53,006 nucleotides of DNA from NCBI GenBank assembly GCA_027083035.1, contig JALWSY010000117.1, forward strand, positions 1-53,006, in the 5' to 3' direction. The translations under genes and the position numbers were made by a program. The notes under the pieces were generated by a model. The model was not told the DNA's origin. It ran no database searches and saw only the letters and a program-made list of their open reading frames with translations. Shown here in pieces: positions 40,690-49,711 of the stretch (position 1 is the stretch's first letter; each line of letters opens with the position of its first letter). The stretch is from Sulfurimonas sp. Lineage in GTDB: Bacteria; Campylobacterota; Campylobacteria; Campylobacterales; Sulfurimonadaceae.

Positions 40690-41494
40690 GACCTATCAGA
40701 AGAAACATGAACTCTGGCTAAGCATAACATTTGCATCATTTGCAATCAGTAACGAAGAGATAAAATCTCGTCTGTATGATTTTTCACAAATAGCTTTTAG
40801 GCATATGAAGTGGCTTGGTAGTGATATCTTAGCCTCTGGGGATGATTATAACTATGACAGAGATATGAAACTCAAAAAGAGTAGTTCTGTATTTGAAATC
40901 ATTGATGCTCTTGTTGAAGAGATAAGTGCTATACAAGAGTATTATCCAAAAACTATCCTTGGAGAGAGAATCAAAACAGATGATGCATATCTGCTTGAGT
41001 ACCTCCAAGAGATACGAAGTGTAGTACTTAACGACCAAGTAGTAACTGCTTTTAATATGAAGAGAAAATGGCTCAACAAAGAGCTAGAGCAGGAGCAGAT
41101 AGATGCGCTTACACTCTTTTTGTTTGAGGAGTCCTATAAGGAGTATGAGCTTATCCTTATCTACGCTTATATGCAGGCAAGAACAGAAAATGCACTTCAG
41201 TTTAATGTTTTTCAAGACCTCATAGATGAGTCACATTTTCATCTAAAATCATTTGGTAATATGATGGCAAAGTTAGGGATACTTACACTCCCTAGGATGC
41301 TCCATGAGATGACCTATATTGTCAAAGATTTAGAGCAGTTTGTCATTGATGGTATTGCAGAGGAGGAGGCTGCAAAAGAGATGTGTAGAGAGCTGAGTGA
41401 ACGCATAAAAGATGCAGAGTTATCAAAGTTTTTTGACTTTATTAACTATCAGGAGTCTTACCATATTGAGCTTATGAAGAAGTTACTCTCTTAA
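40682..41494 (+). CDS. ferritin-like (putative iron-binding) protein
   Basis: The product has 270 residues from ATG 40682 (GAGGAG ribosome site 8-13 bases ahead); an in-frame ATG at 40667 has no such site. The protein is helical and has two ExxH motifs, Glu183-His186 (DESHFHL) and Glu258-His261 (QESYHIEL), plus acidic residues on other helices (EE79-80, EE149-150) and His41. This fits a four-helix diiron site, as in ferritin-like proteins. No signal peptide is seen. It overlaps the degenerate scaffold gene by 8 bases, so iron handling by the pair is likely. The exact family is not recognised. Confidence 0.72.
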   Translation: MNKTYQKKHELWLSITFASFAISNEEIKSRLYDFSQIAFRHMKWLGSDILASGDDYNYDRDMKLKKSSSVFEIIDALVEEISAIQEYYPKTILGERIKTDDAYLLEYLQEIRSVVLNDQVVTAFNMKRKWLNKELEQEQIDALTLFLFEESYKEYELILIYAYMQARTENALQFNVFQDLIDESHFHLKSFGNMMAKLGILTLPRMLHEMTYIVKDLEQFVIDGIAEEEAAKEMCRELSERIKDAELSKFFDFINYQESYHIELMKKLLS

Positions 41495-42233
41495 TCACCT
41501 CAGTTACACGAGTGTCCCATAAAATCTCTTTATGGTCAAGCCCGCTGAGTTCTACATACTCTTTAAGGTTTGCAGCTTTTTTTATAAGTTTTTTTGTATG
41601 AGAGAAGGGAACTCTCTCATCATCCACAGAAGCAAATATATATGTCGGAGAGTTCACTTTTTGCAGATACGCATCTGTTGGAAACTTATAACGAAAGAGT
41701 TTATCTCCAAAAGGGTATATCTCTTTTGCCAATGATGCAACCGAATCAAAAGCACCTACCAAAAAGAGTCCCTTTACCTTACAATGCATCGCAACATAGG
41801 CTGCGGGTGTGGAGCCAAGAGAGTAGCCAAGCGTGTAAAAATCGCCATAATTTTTCTGCACTAATCCGGCGATATGAAGGGCATCTGAGAGTAAATTTAT
41901 TTCACTTAAACTCCCCTCACTTTTTCCATAAGCACGGTAGTTAAAAGCAATAATTCGACATGATGGATATGTTGATGCAAACTTATTTATAACACCAACG
42001 GCATCATGATGTCTTCCTAAAAAGAGAAGAAGTGTTGCGACTGCATCTTCTGGCTCATAGACAACACCCTCAAGTGTAACTCCATCCTCTGCAGTTGCAT
42101 CAAGCAGAGAACATTTAACACAGAGTTTCTCTTCTCTGTGATATGTGGGAGCAAAAAGGAGGTAGTATTGCCACTGATAAAAAGCAAACCCCAAAATTAA
42201 CAGCGTTAAAATAGTAAAAACAGCATAAATCAT
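41472..42233 (-). CDS. alpha/beta hydrolase, membrane-anchored
   Basis: The product has 253 residues. One N-terminal hydrophobic helix (about 2-22: AVFTILTLLILGFAFYQW) should anchor it in the inner membrane with the hydrolase domain outside. LLFLGRHHDAVG (about 91) may form the oxyanion site, the nucleophile elbow is GYSLGS (about 138-143), the acid lies in SVDDERVPFSH, and the base in LDHKEILWD near 240. It resembles the BEM46/YfhR group of unknown substrate. It converges with the ferritin-like gene, overlapping it by 23 bases. Confidence 0.85.
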   Translation of the reverse strand: MIYAVFTILTLLILGFAFYQWQYYLLFAPTYHREEKLCVKCSLLDATAEDGVTLEGVVYEPEDAVATLLLFLGRHHDAVGVINKFASTYPSCRIIAFNYRAYGKSEGSLSEINLLSDALHIAGLVQKNYGDFYTLGYSLGSTPAAYVAMHCKVKGLFLVGAFDSVASLAKEIYPFGDKLFRYKFPTDAYLQKVNSPTYIFASVDDERVPFSHTKKLIKKAANLKEYVELSGLDHKEILWDTRVTEVIKRVTSS

Positions 42234-42247
42234 CCCGATAATTGTAG

Positions 42248-42253
42248 TATAAT
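42248..42253 (+). promoter_or_regulatory. -10 TATAAT for the 42275 gene
   Basis: GTATAATTCG lies 22 bases before the ATG at 42275, with AAAAGGA as ribosome site. The leader would be very short. Confidence 0.45.
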
Positions 42254-42274
42254 TCGCTCATAAAAGGAATAATA

Positions 42275-43018
42275 ATGCAGATTTTTGGAAAATTTACAAC
42301 AAATTTTGATATGGACTACATCAATGGTCACTATATCTACCTCAATGAAGATGATGATGCAAAGATAACACCTCAAGAGTTGGAAGATATGCTTCAAAAA
42401 AAGCGCAAACGCAAAAGTGTCTGTGGTACTATATTTTTATACAACCCTGAACTCTCTCCAGTTGGCTACTCTATGAGTCGCTTTTTACAAGAAGATGGAT
42501 TTGATAAGTATGACACCTTTGTACCCCTCAATGAAGACCCAATGAGTTATGTTATCAATGCAGGACTTAAAAATATCTACCCAAATAAACTTGTTGAGAT
42601 AAAATATCTCTTTGGCTACAATCGTGCAAATATAGCACCTACGCCTATAATAGAGGAGTTTGATGCAGACTTAGATAAACTCACCTCTACACAACTCACA
42701 CGCTATGATAGAGAACTCAATTATATAGATATACCTAACATCCGCCTGAGTGGTAAATTTGTCTTCTTTGGTATGGGTCATAAATATGACAGACACCACA
42801 AAGCCATCATAGCCTATGCACAAGCCTTAGCGGCACAGATAGCAAAAATGGATAAACAGGTTCTTTTCTTGCATGATAACAACTATGATGCAGATGAAGC
42901 ACTCCAAAAGGCATACTTTTTATCTCCTTTGGCAACAGGAAAGATGAAAGAGGTTCGTGCAAATGCTTTTAAAGAAGTTTTTAAAGCTACACCTCATAAA
43001 ATTGTAAAAATATCGTAA
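42275..43018 (+). CDS. conserved hypothetical protein
   Basis: The product has 247 residues, soluble, no signal peptide, one cysteine (SVCGT near 49). It begins QIFGKFTTNFDMDYINGHYIYL, has an acidic stretch EDDDAK, a KKRKRKS basic patch near 42-48, and a mixed alpha/beta C-terminal half with SGKFVFFGMGHKYDRHHKAIIAYAQAL (His-rich, near 162-188) and VLFLHDNNYDADEAL. I do not recognise a family. It has its own promoter and sits alone between the hydrolase and the sensor kinase. Confidence 0.75.
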   Translation: MQIFGKFTTNFDMDYINGHYIYLNEDDDAKITPQELEDMLQKKRKRKSVCGTIFLYNPELSPVGYSMSRFLQEDGFDKYDTFVPLNEDPMSYVINAGLKNIYPNKLVEIKYLFGYNRANIAPTPIIEEFDADLDKLTSTQLTRYDRELNYIDIPNIRLSGKFVFFGMGHKYDRHHKAIIAYAQALAAQIAKMDKQVLFLHDNNYDADEALQKAYFLSPLATGKMKEVRANAFKEVFKATPHKIVKIS

Positions 43019-43079
43019 AAGAGGTTCAAAAAGTAATAGACAAGCGAAAACTGTATAGAAAAAACTTATAAAAGGAAAC

Positions 43080-43085
43080 TATAAT
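43080..43085 (+). promoter_or_regulatory. -10 TATAAT for the kinase operon
   Basis: ACTATAATAAAA lies 58 bases before the GTG start at 43143. CTAGGAG serves as ribosome site. Confidence 0.4.
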
Positions 43086-43142
43086 AAAAAACAAGATATC
43101 ATTCAAACTATTACTTTATTCTATAAGTACCTAGGAGAGTTT

Positions 43143-46100
43143 GTGATTCGCTTATTATTTTTTTTCTTGTTAACCTACAGCAGCCTGTTTGCGAGAGGTG
43201 ATATAAAAATCACTTCTGAACCTATAAATCTTACTGATTTTCATGTTGAAATTTATAAAGATACTTCAGCGTCGCTTGCGCTTGAAAATATACAGCAAAT
43301 CAAATGGTTTCAAGAGCATACCAATCATCTTCAAAGCACTATAGAAAAATCAAATCTCTGGGTACACTTTACACTCTCTAACTCTACAGATGAAATAAAA
43401 AAGCTTTTTATCTACTTCCCCGATGCTACTTTAGAAAAACTTGATTGCTACATTATAGATGAAGATGGTAAAGTAGTGACACAAAAATCAGGGGTAGCAA
43501 ATGCACAAGAGCATACAGCCTCTAAAACAAAATTTGAAGTAACTCTTAAAAATTATGAAACAAAAGAGATTTACATACGTATTTTTAATCCACATACTTA
43601 TAGCTATAAATTTTGTCTTTTGGATGAAAAATCACTCTATGATCTCTCCACAAAGTATAATACTCTCTATATTCTCTTTTTTGGAGCGCTTCTTACCTTA
43701 ATTCTCTACCATCTTTTTCTTTATTTTTATAGCAAAAATGCTACATATCTATACTATGTTTTATATGCTTCTGCACTTCTCTATTGGCAAGCTTCACTCA
43801 ATGCTATTACGCCATTTAATAATTTTACATCACTCTCCTCATTTTATTTTACAACTCTGACAATATCTATCCCTGTTGTTTTTTTAATGTTCTTTACAAG
43901 AAGAAGCATCGCTTTAGGCAGAACATATCATCTACTAGATAGTATCTTGTTGATTATGACCCTACTTTATCTCGTTATCTCTGTCGGACTCTTTTTTCAA
44001 CCAATAATTCCATACTACATTATAAATATGGTAAATATTGCTATTTTGCTCTTTTTACTCTTTACATCATTTTTGGTTTATCTAAAATCGAGCGCATCCA
44101 ATGCACTCATTGTCACAATAGCGCAGCTTATCTTCTTAGGTGCATACAGTTTTTATTTTCTTATGCATCTAGGGTTTCTCAGTTTTGATAGAGACATCAC
44201 CAACCTTCTTGTTTTTTCTATCTTTGTTGAACTTATAATCTTTGCATTTACTATAATGCACAGCCTAAGGAAGAAAGAAGTCACAGTTGTTGCACCTTTA
44301 GAGAAAAAAGTTGTTCAAACAAAATCACCAGAACTGCTTACACAAGAAGCACCTCAGATTATGAATCTTGAAGGTGGATTTAATCATCTGCTCAACAACA
44401 CTATAGAAGCGATAGTAGTTTTTCAAGAGGACATCTGTATAGATATCAATGATGCAGCACTCACACTTTTTGAATACAACACAAAAAAAGAGGCACTTGG
44501 AAAGCATATAAACAAATTTATAACACATAGCTCTCTCGAGAGAACACAAAAGAATGAACTCAACGAAGATACTGTAGTTGTCCATGAGATAGATGCCATA
44601 AAAAGAAATAGAGAGGTATTTCCAGCATTTTATAAAAGTTACTTTAGTGATTTAAACTCGGAGAGAGTTCAGGTAACTGCCTTCATTGATATTTCCCCAT
44701 TTAAGACTAAAGAGCTTAACTTAAAACAGGCGAAAACAAAAGCAGAAGAGGCAACAAGGATAAAATCTGAGTTTTTAGCAAATATGTCTCATGAGATTCG
44801 CACACCTATGAACGGTATCTTGGGTATGAGTCACCTAATGATGCAGACAAGACTTGATAAAAAACAGCGAAATTTTCTTCAAAAGATAGATGATAGTGCG
44901 CGTGCCTTGCTTGGTGTCATCAATGATATTTTAGATCACAGTAAAATGGAAGCTGGAAAACTAACCATTGATAATGTTCCTTTTGATATGAACGAACTGC
45001 TTGAGAGTACCATTAGTATTGTAAATGTTAAAGCGCAAGAGAAGGGTGTACATATAAAACTCAACTACGATTTAAATGCCGCAGATAACTTTTATGGTGA
45101 TTCCCTACGCATTGGACAGGTACTTAAAAACCTTCTCAGTAATGCCGTGAAATTTACACAGAGTGGAGAGATAGTTGTCTCTTTTAAAAAGACAGGAAAA
45201 AATCTCTTCTGCTTTAGTGTTAAAGATAGTGGCATTGGAATGACACCAGAACAACTTAAAGGACTTTTTGAGCAGTTTACACAAGCTGACAAATCAACAA
45301 CTCGTGTCTATGGAGGTACTGGGCTTGGTCTGAGTATCTCAAAGAAGCTTGTAGAGCTTATGGATGGCGAGATAAAGGTAGAGAGTGAAGTAGGTGTTGG
45401 CAGTACCTTTAGTTTTGAATTACCTCTTGTTGAGCTTGAAGATGATGCAATAAGTCTCAAACATGAGAAACTAGACCCAAATAGTATCAATGTACTCATT
45501 GGCAGTAAGATTTTACTTGTTGAAGATAATCTCATTAACCAAGAGATTATTCTAGGACTCCTTGAAAATAGCGGTATCAAGATAGATATCGCAAACAACG
45601 GAAAAGAGTGTTTAGAGAAGTATAAAGAGAATGATTATGAACTTATCTTTATGGATCTGCATATGCCACTTATGAATGGATACGAAGCGACTATGATTAT
45701 TAGGGAAACAGATAGTGAAACTCCTATCATTGCGCTTACTGCAAATGCTATGAAAGAGGATGTAGATAAAACACTTGCTGTGGGAATGAATGAACACCTC
45801 AATAAACCAATCGAGATAAATAGACTTTACGAAGTGTTACTAAAATATATCTCTAAAAAAGTAGATGATTATGATCCTTCTATCGTGGGAGATGAGATTG
45901 AGATTCCAGAGTTTGAAAATATTAATGTAGAGCTTGGACTCAACCACTTAGGTAACAATAGAAATCTCTATCTAGAAATCTTAAAAGATTTCTATAATCA
46001 ATATAAAGAGTTTACTCTTGAGAACATGGAAGAGGATCAGATAAAGATGGAAGTACATACACTCAAAGGCTTGAGTGCAAGTATCGGAGCAGAAACACTT

Positions 46101-46433
46101 AATGAAATAGCTAAGAGAACGGATGCTTCAATGGACAAAAATCTCTTTAGCCTTCTCTACATAGAGTTAAATCTCGTTATTGAAGAGTTAAAAATTCTTG
46201 ACCAAGAGCTTATCGAAGCGCAGGCGCAACTCCTACCTGCAACAGATCAGCAGATAGCAGAGTATTTTAAGTCTCTGAAGTTCCAGCTCAAAACAAACAG
46301 ACCAAAAAACATCAACCCTATTATCGAAGAGATTTCAAGATATGAACTCTCAGAGTACAATAAAGAGCTATTTATGCACGTAAAACAGCTTACCCTAAAC
46401 TATGAATATGAAAAAGCAGAGCAACTATTATGA
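43143..46433 (+). CDS. 7TMR-DISM hybrid sensor histidine kinase with REC and HPt domains
   Basis: The product has 1096 residues, starting at GTG 43143 after CTAGGAG. A signal peptide lies at about 1-18, a 7TMR-DISMED2-like periplasmic ligand domain at about 25-165 ([25 protein letters not shown]), seven membrane helices at about 175-375, and a PAS-like domain at about 410-520. The HisKA domain has His550 in [12 protein letters not shown], the ATPase domain lies at about 650-765 ([25 protein letters not shown]), a receiver has Asp838 (FMDLHMP), and an HPt domain has His972 ([12 protein letters not shown]). All phosphorelay residues are intact. DISMED2 domains are thought to sense carbohydrate-like ligands. 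The stop overlaps the next gene by ATGA. Confidence 0.92.
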   Translation: MIRLLFFFLLTYSSLFARGDIKITSEPINLTDFHVEIYKDTSASLALENIQQIKWFQEHTNHLQSTIEKSNLWVHFTLSNSTDEIKKLFIYFPDATLEKLDCYIIDEDGKVVTQKSGVANAQEHTASKTKFEVTLKNYETKEIYIRIFNPHTYSYKFCLLDEKSLYDLSTKYNTLYILFFGALLTLILYHLFLYFYSKNATYLYYVLYASALLYWQASLNAITPFNNFTSLSSFYFTTLTISIPVVFLMFFTRRSIALGRTYHLLDSILLIMTLLYLVISVGLFFQPIIPYYIINMVNIAILLFLLFTSFLVYLKSSASNALIVTIAQLIFLGAYSFYFLMHLGFLSFDRDITNLLVFSIFVELIIFAFTIMHSLRKKEVTVVAPLEKKVVQTKSPELLTQEAPQIMNLEGGFNHLLNNTIEAIVVFQEDICIDINDAALTLFEYNTKKEALGKHINKFITHSSLERTQKNELNEDTVVVHEIDAIKRNREVFPAFYKSYFSDLNSERVQVTAFIDISPFKTKELNLKQAKTKAEEATRIKSEFLANMSHEIRTPMNGILGMSHLMMQTRLDKKQRNFLQKIDDSARALLGVINDILDHSKMEAGKLTIDNVPFDMNELLESTISIVNVKAQEKGVHIKLNYDLNAADNFYGDSLRIGQVLKNLLSNAVKFTQSGEIVVSFKKTGKNLFCFSVKDSGIGMTPEQLKGLFEQFTQADKSTTRVYGGTGLGLSISKKLVELMDGEIKVESEVGVGSTFSFELPLVELEDDAISLKHEKLDPNSINVLIGSKILLVEDNLINQEIILGLLENSGIKIDIANNGKECLEKYKENDYELIFMDLHMPLMNGYEATMIIRETDSETPIIALTANAMKEDVDKTLAVGMNEHLNKPIEINRLYEVLLKYISKKVDDYDPSIVGDEIEIPEFENINVELGLNHLGNNRNLYLEILKDFYNQYKEFTLENMEEDQIKMEVHTLKGLSASIGAETLNEIAKRTDASMDKNLFSLLYIELNLVIEELKILDQELIEAQAQLLPATDQQIAEYFKSLKFQLKTNRPKNINPIIEEISRYELSEYNKELFMHVKQLTLNYEYEKAEQLL

Positions 46434-47350
46434 TACCAAACAATAAAAAAACAATCCTTATCGTAGATGATACAAAGATAAACATAGACATACTTTTAGA
46501 GCTTTTGGGCGATGCGTATGATATTTTAGTCTCCCTTTCAGGAAAGCGTGCTTTAGAGATAGTTGAAGAGAATCATGTAGATATCATTTTGCTCGATATT
46601 TTGATGCCAGATATCAATGGTTATGATGTCTGCAGAGTCTTAAAAACAAAAGAGAAAACAAAAAATATTCCTGTTATTTTTATTACTGCAAATACAGATG
46701 AGGAGTCTATAGAGAGTGCCTTTGAAGTAGGTGGTATAGATTATATTACCAAACCTTTTAAAGCACTTGAACTACTTGCAAGACTTAAAACACATCTTGG
46801 TATGCAAGAGTTAATAAAAGAGCTTGAGGACTCTCAAAAAAGCCTAGAGCAACTTGCTTCACAAGATCATATGACGAAGCTTTACAATAGAAGATACTTC
46901 TCAGAGATGTCACTTAAAATTTTGGAACTTGCAAAAAGAAATAAAACAGATTTATCTATCCTTATGCTTGATATCGACAAGTTTAAAAATGTAAATGATA
47001 CTTATGGACATCATGTGGGTGATGATGTCATTATTGCACTTGCCAATGTTCTTAAAAATATTAGCAGAAACAGCGATATCGCTTGTAGATTTGGGGGTGA
47101 AGAGTTCTTGTTACTGCTTCCCGAGACAAATCTAGAGGGTGCCTACGCTATTGCTGAGAAGATACGTAAACACGTTGAACAATTGGTTGTAAAATTAGAA
47201 AACCATGAACCACTTCACTTTACAATTAGTGCAGGTGTGGCACAATACAATCCTGAAAGTGAGTTAAATTTAGAAAAGACTATTCAAAGAGCAGATGATG
47301 CACTCTATGAGGCGAAAGAGAGTGGTAGAAACAAAGTGTGTAAAGGGTAA
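46430..47350 (+). CDS. response regulator with receiver and active diguanylate cyclase (REC-GGDEF)
   Basis: The product has 306 residues. The receiver at about 9-125 has [10 protein letters not shown], the phospho-Asp in [14 protein letters not shown] (about 61), ITANT and TKPF. A short coiled linker ([13 protein letters not shown]) leads to the GGDEF domain at about 150-305 with [28 protein letters not shown] and the intact active site RFGGEEF. The allosteric I-site RNSD sits five residues before GGEEF, so product inhibition is expected. The four-base overlap with the hybrid kinase, whose HPt domain can donate phosphate, makes this the likely output: phosphorylation raising c-di-GMP. Confidence 0.94.
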   Translation: MIPNNKKTILIVDDTKINIDILLELLGDAYDILVSLSGKRALEIVEENHVDIILLDILMPDINGYDVCRVLKTKEKTKNIPVIFITANTDEESIESAFEVGGIDYITKPFKALELLARLKTHLGMQELIKELEDSQKSLEQLASQDHMTKLYNRRYFSEMSLKILELAKRNKTDLSILMLDIDKFKNVNDTYGHHVGDDVIIALANVLKNISRNSDIACRFGGEEFLLLLPETNLEGAYAIAEKIRKHVEQLVVKLENHEPLHFTISAGVAQYNPESELNLEKTIQRADDALYEAKESGRNKVCKG

Positions 47351-47384
47351 AACACTACCTTTTTTTGAAAATCAGTAGTGTTTT
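47349..47384 (+). terminator. hairpin terminator shared by convergent genes
   Basis: AAAACACTAC (47349-47358) and GTAGTGTTTT (47375-47384) form a perfect 10-bp stem starting at the stop codon of the REC-GGDEF gene. The stem overlaps the last codons of the convergent methyltransferase gene. A/T tracts on both sides let it work in both directions. Confidence 0.6.
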
Positions 47385-48038
47385 ATCTTCAGTATCATAA
47401 AGAGAGAATGTCTGCTTATCAATGAGTTTTAACTTCTCTATCTTTTTAAAGAGTTGCATCTTATGAAAGTACTGTACTATTGTATCTTGACGCTTTTCAT
47501 ATAAGCCCTCTTTTTGCTTTTGAAAAAGAGTAAATTTTGTATGCAGCTCATCGTTGCTAAACTCTGCATCAACACTTAAAAACTCATCTTCACTCTCGCT
47601 GCTCATAGTTCCCTCTGCTACATCAGAAAAACCATAACGGGTATTTATATCAGCTATGAAAATGCCATCATCTGTAAGCTTATCAGCCATAGAGTTCAAG
47701 AAGTCTTTTAAAGTCTCCGCGTCCATAAAGTTGAGTACATCAAATATACTCACTATGGCATCAAATTTTCCCTGCACTTCTCGTGCATCAATACACTCTG
47801 CATCAAGTCCTGCTTCTTTGCACTCAGAAACCATAACAGCACTTAAGTCCACACCTTTACACTTTACACCATCGCTTATCATACGCTGCATAAAGCCACC
47901 ACGACCGCAACCTACATCTAAAAGTGTTTTTACACCCTTTCCATCAAGTTCTGAACGGTAGAGATCATAAAGGGCTTCAGTAGCCTCTTCTATGCCTAAT
48001 AAGTGTTCTGCTTTTGCGTAAAGATCTAAATTTGTCAT
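47355..48038 (-). CDS. class I SAM-dependent methyltransferase
   Basis: The product has 227 residues. The SAM-binding motif I is LLDVGCGRGGFMQRM (about 40-54), followed by an acidic residue in GVDLSAVMV and motif IV FDAIVSIFDVLNFMD near 109-123. The C-terminal half is beta-rich with DDGIFIADINTRYGF. It resembles small-molecule methyltransferases; the substrate is unknown. It is downstream of hisG by 3 bases, and no other histidine gene is near. Confidence 0.87.
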   Translation of the reverse strand: MTNLDLYAKAEHLLGIEEATEALYDLYRSELDGKGVKTLLDVGCGRGGFMQRMISDGVKCKGVDLSAVMVSECKEAGLDAECIDAREVQGKFDAIVSIFDVLNFMDAETLKDFLNSMADKLTDDGIFIADINTRYGFSDVAEGTMSSESEDEFLSVDAEFSNDELHTKFTLFQKQKEGLYEKRQDTIVQYFHKMQLFKKIEKLKLIDKQTFSLYDTEDKTLLIFKKR

Positions 48039-48041
48039 TAT

Positions 48042-48665
48042 TTACCTGTTTTCAGCTTTAATAACAGCTTCTATCTTTTCATAAATATCTAAAACTTCAT
48101 CTTTTTTTGCGATGTAAGAGTTTTTGTTTGCTATAAGGTAGGTAGAGCTTGTCATGATATCCTCTACAACCTCTAGTCCATTTTGCTTCATAGTAGTACC
48201 CGTCTCAACAACATCTACAATCATATCAGCAAGACCGATAAGAGGAGCAAGTTCTACAGAACCGTTGAGCTTAATGATTTCAACACTTACTGCTCGCTCT
48301 TCAAAGTATCGCTTCGTGATGTTGACCATTTTAGAAGCCACTTTTAGCTCTGGTTTTGTAAGGTCAAGCTTTTCACCTACTTTCATCCCTATAGAGACCT
48401 TGCAGACACCACGATGCAAGTCAAGCAGACGCACTACATCAAGTCCCTGCTCCTCTAGAGTGTCAAGCCCTACTACACCAATATCCGCTGCTTGATGGTA
48501 AACATAGGTCGCAACATCTTGGTTACGAACAAGCAAAAAACTAAAATTTGGAGTATCTAAAATAAGTTTTCTATCATCAAACTTAAAACCATCACCAAAG
48601 ATAGTTTCAAAAATTTCAAGAGTCTCTTTAGCAATACGACCTTTTGGAAGTGCAACTGTTAGCAT
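48042..48665 (-). CDS. hisG: ATP phosphoribosyltransferase, short form
   Basis: The product has 207 residues and starts histidine synthesis by joining PRPP to ATP. The N-terminus LTVALPKGRIAKETL, a DVATYVYHQAADIGVVGLD segment near 50-68, and the PRPP-binding region GLADMIVDVVETGTTMKQNGL near 145-165 are typical. At this length the C-terminal ACT-like regulatory domain is missing, so activity and histidine feedback should need a HisZ partner. No hisZ is in the window. It lies between coaX and the methyltransferase on the minus strand. Confidence 0.95.
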   Translation of the reverse strand: MLTVALPKGRIAKETLEIFETIFGDGFKFDDRKLILDTPNFSFLLVRNQDVATYVYHQAADIGVVGLDTLEEQGLDVVRLLDLHRGVCKVSIGMKVGEKLDLTKPELKVASKMVNITKRYFEERAVSVEIIKLNGSVELAPLIGLADMIVDVVETGTTMKQNGLEVVEDIMTSSTYLIANKNSYIAKKDEVLDIYEKIEAVIKAENR

Positions 48666-48702
48666 TGTAAGCCTTTATATCTTAATAATTTTCGCATTTT
48701 AG

Positions 48703-49311
48703 CTAAATAATGCTTATAATCTTTTTCATTCCACTAAAAATTAATTTTTCATCTACTTCTGCTTGAGGGAATATTTTTTGCAAGAGTTTTGCGTCACCAC
48801 CTGTCAAGATTATAGGAAGCTTATAGGATGTAACTTCTCTATGAAGAGTCTTTAAAAATCCATAACTAATAGCGTCCTGAGAATTTTTAGGGAGACTCTC
48901 TAAATCTAAAGTGAAGTTAAAACTGTAATCAAGTGCGGGAGAGATATTTTTATAGCATTTTGACATTGCGCGAATACCGGGATAGATAAAACCACCCACA
49001 AATACACTATCCCTTATAAGATCAACAGTTATAGCACTTCCTGCATCAACAACGACTCCATTTGCAACAGCCATTGAAGCGACAACTCTATCGATACCCA
49101 TTGTCTCATAAAAAGATTCCATAGAAATAAATGATGCAAGATTTATCCAGTTTTCCAACTCAAAGAGCTGTTCGTTCACTTTACTGTTTACAGAGATATA
49201 ATAGACTTTTTTTTTAATACTATTAGGAGAGAAGGAAGTGACACTCTCTTTGAACTCACTCTCACCATCAAAAAAATGATACGAAGTATTACCAATATCA
49301 CACAGAAGCAT
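48703..49311 (-). CDS. coaX: type III pantothenate kinase
   Basis: The product has 202 residues from ATG 49311 (MLLCDIGNTSYHFFDG), which overlaps the upstream stop as TAATG and has GGAAG ahead; an in-frame ATG at 49326 would add five unlike residues. CoaX phosphorylates pantothenate in the first step of coenzyme A synthesis, is insensitive to CoA feedback and needs a monovalent cation. The ATP site is LCDIGNTS (3-10). GIDRVVASMAVANGVVVDAGSAITVDL (about 73-100) holds the pantothenate and catalytic residues, and ILTGGDAKLL lies near 170. It is shorter than most family members but like the Helicobacter form. coaBC is elsewhere in the window (35701-36975). Confidence 0.92.
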   Translation of the reverse strand: MLLCDIGNTSYHFFDGESEFKESVTSFSPNSIKKKVYYISVNSKVNEQLFELENWINLASFISMESFYETMGIDRVVASMAVANGVVVDAGSAITVDLIRDSVFVGGFIYPGIRAMSKCYKNISPALDYSFNFTLDLESLPKNSQDAISYGFLKTLHREVTSYKLPIILTGGDAKLLQKIFPQAEVDEKLIFSGMKKIISII

Positions 49312-49631
49312 TACTGAATCTTCCATCCTGCTTCTTTAAAAGCAGCTGCAGCCTTAGAGCAAAGCGGTGCATCAATGAAAATAATCTTATGCTTGAAGTT
49401 ATGCTCACAAAAAATCGTGAGTTTCGCATAAATCTCTTCCATCTTATGCACATCTTTCATAAGTACCCTGCTCTTCTGACTTATTGCAAAGATAGCCCAA
49501 AAGTAACCATTTAAGTCCGTTGCTTTATATATTTTTATTTTGTTTCTGATGCCTAACTCTTTGGGAGCTACCTCTTGCATTTTTTTATAAATTTTCCCTC
49601 TTTTTCTGAGAGAATCCACGATCATCTGCAT
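49311..49631 (-). CDS. small conserved hypothetical protein
   Basis: The product has 106 residues, basic, alpha/beta in appearance, without a signal peptide. The first third is Lys/Arg-rich (DSLRKRGKIYKKMQEV). The middle has YFWAIFAISQKSRVLMKD, and the C-terminus KIIFIDAPLCSKAAAAFKEAGWKIQ. I do not recognise it. It is coupled by TAATG to coaX, so it is expressed with CoA and histidine biosynthesis genes. The second Met (residue 3) is an equally possible start; no strong ribosome site is seen for either. Confidence 0.7.
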   Translation of the reverse strand: MQMIVDSLRKRGKIYKKMQEVAPKELGIRNKIKIYKATDLNGYFWAIFAISQKSRVLMKDVHKMEEIYAKLTIFCEHNFKHKIIFIDAPLCSKAAAAFKEAGWKIQ

Positions 49632-49711
49632 ATCGATACTTTTGCCTTTTTACTATTTTTATGACATTTTATCTTAGGAGAGTATAATATAACTTGAAAT
49701 TTTATTGCACA

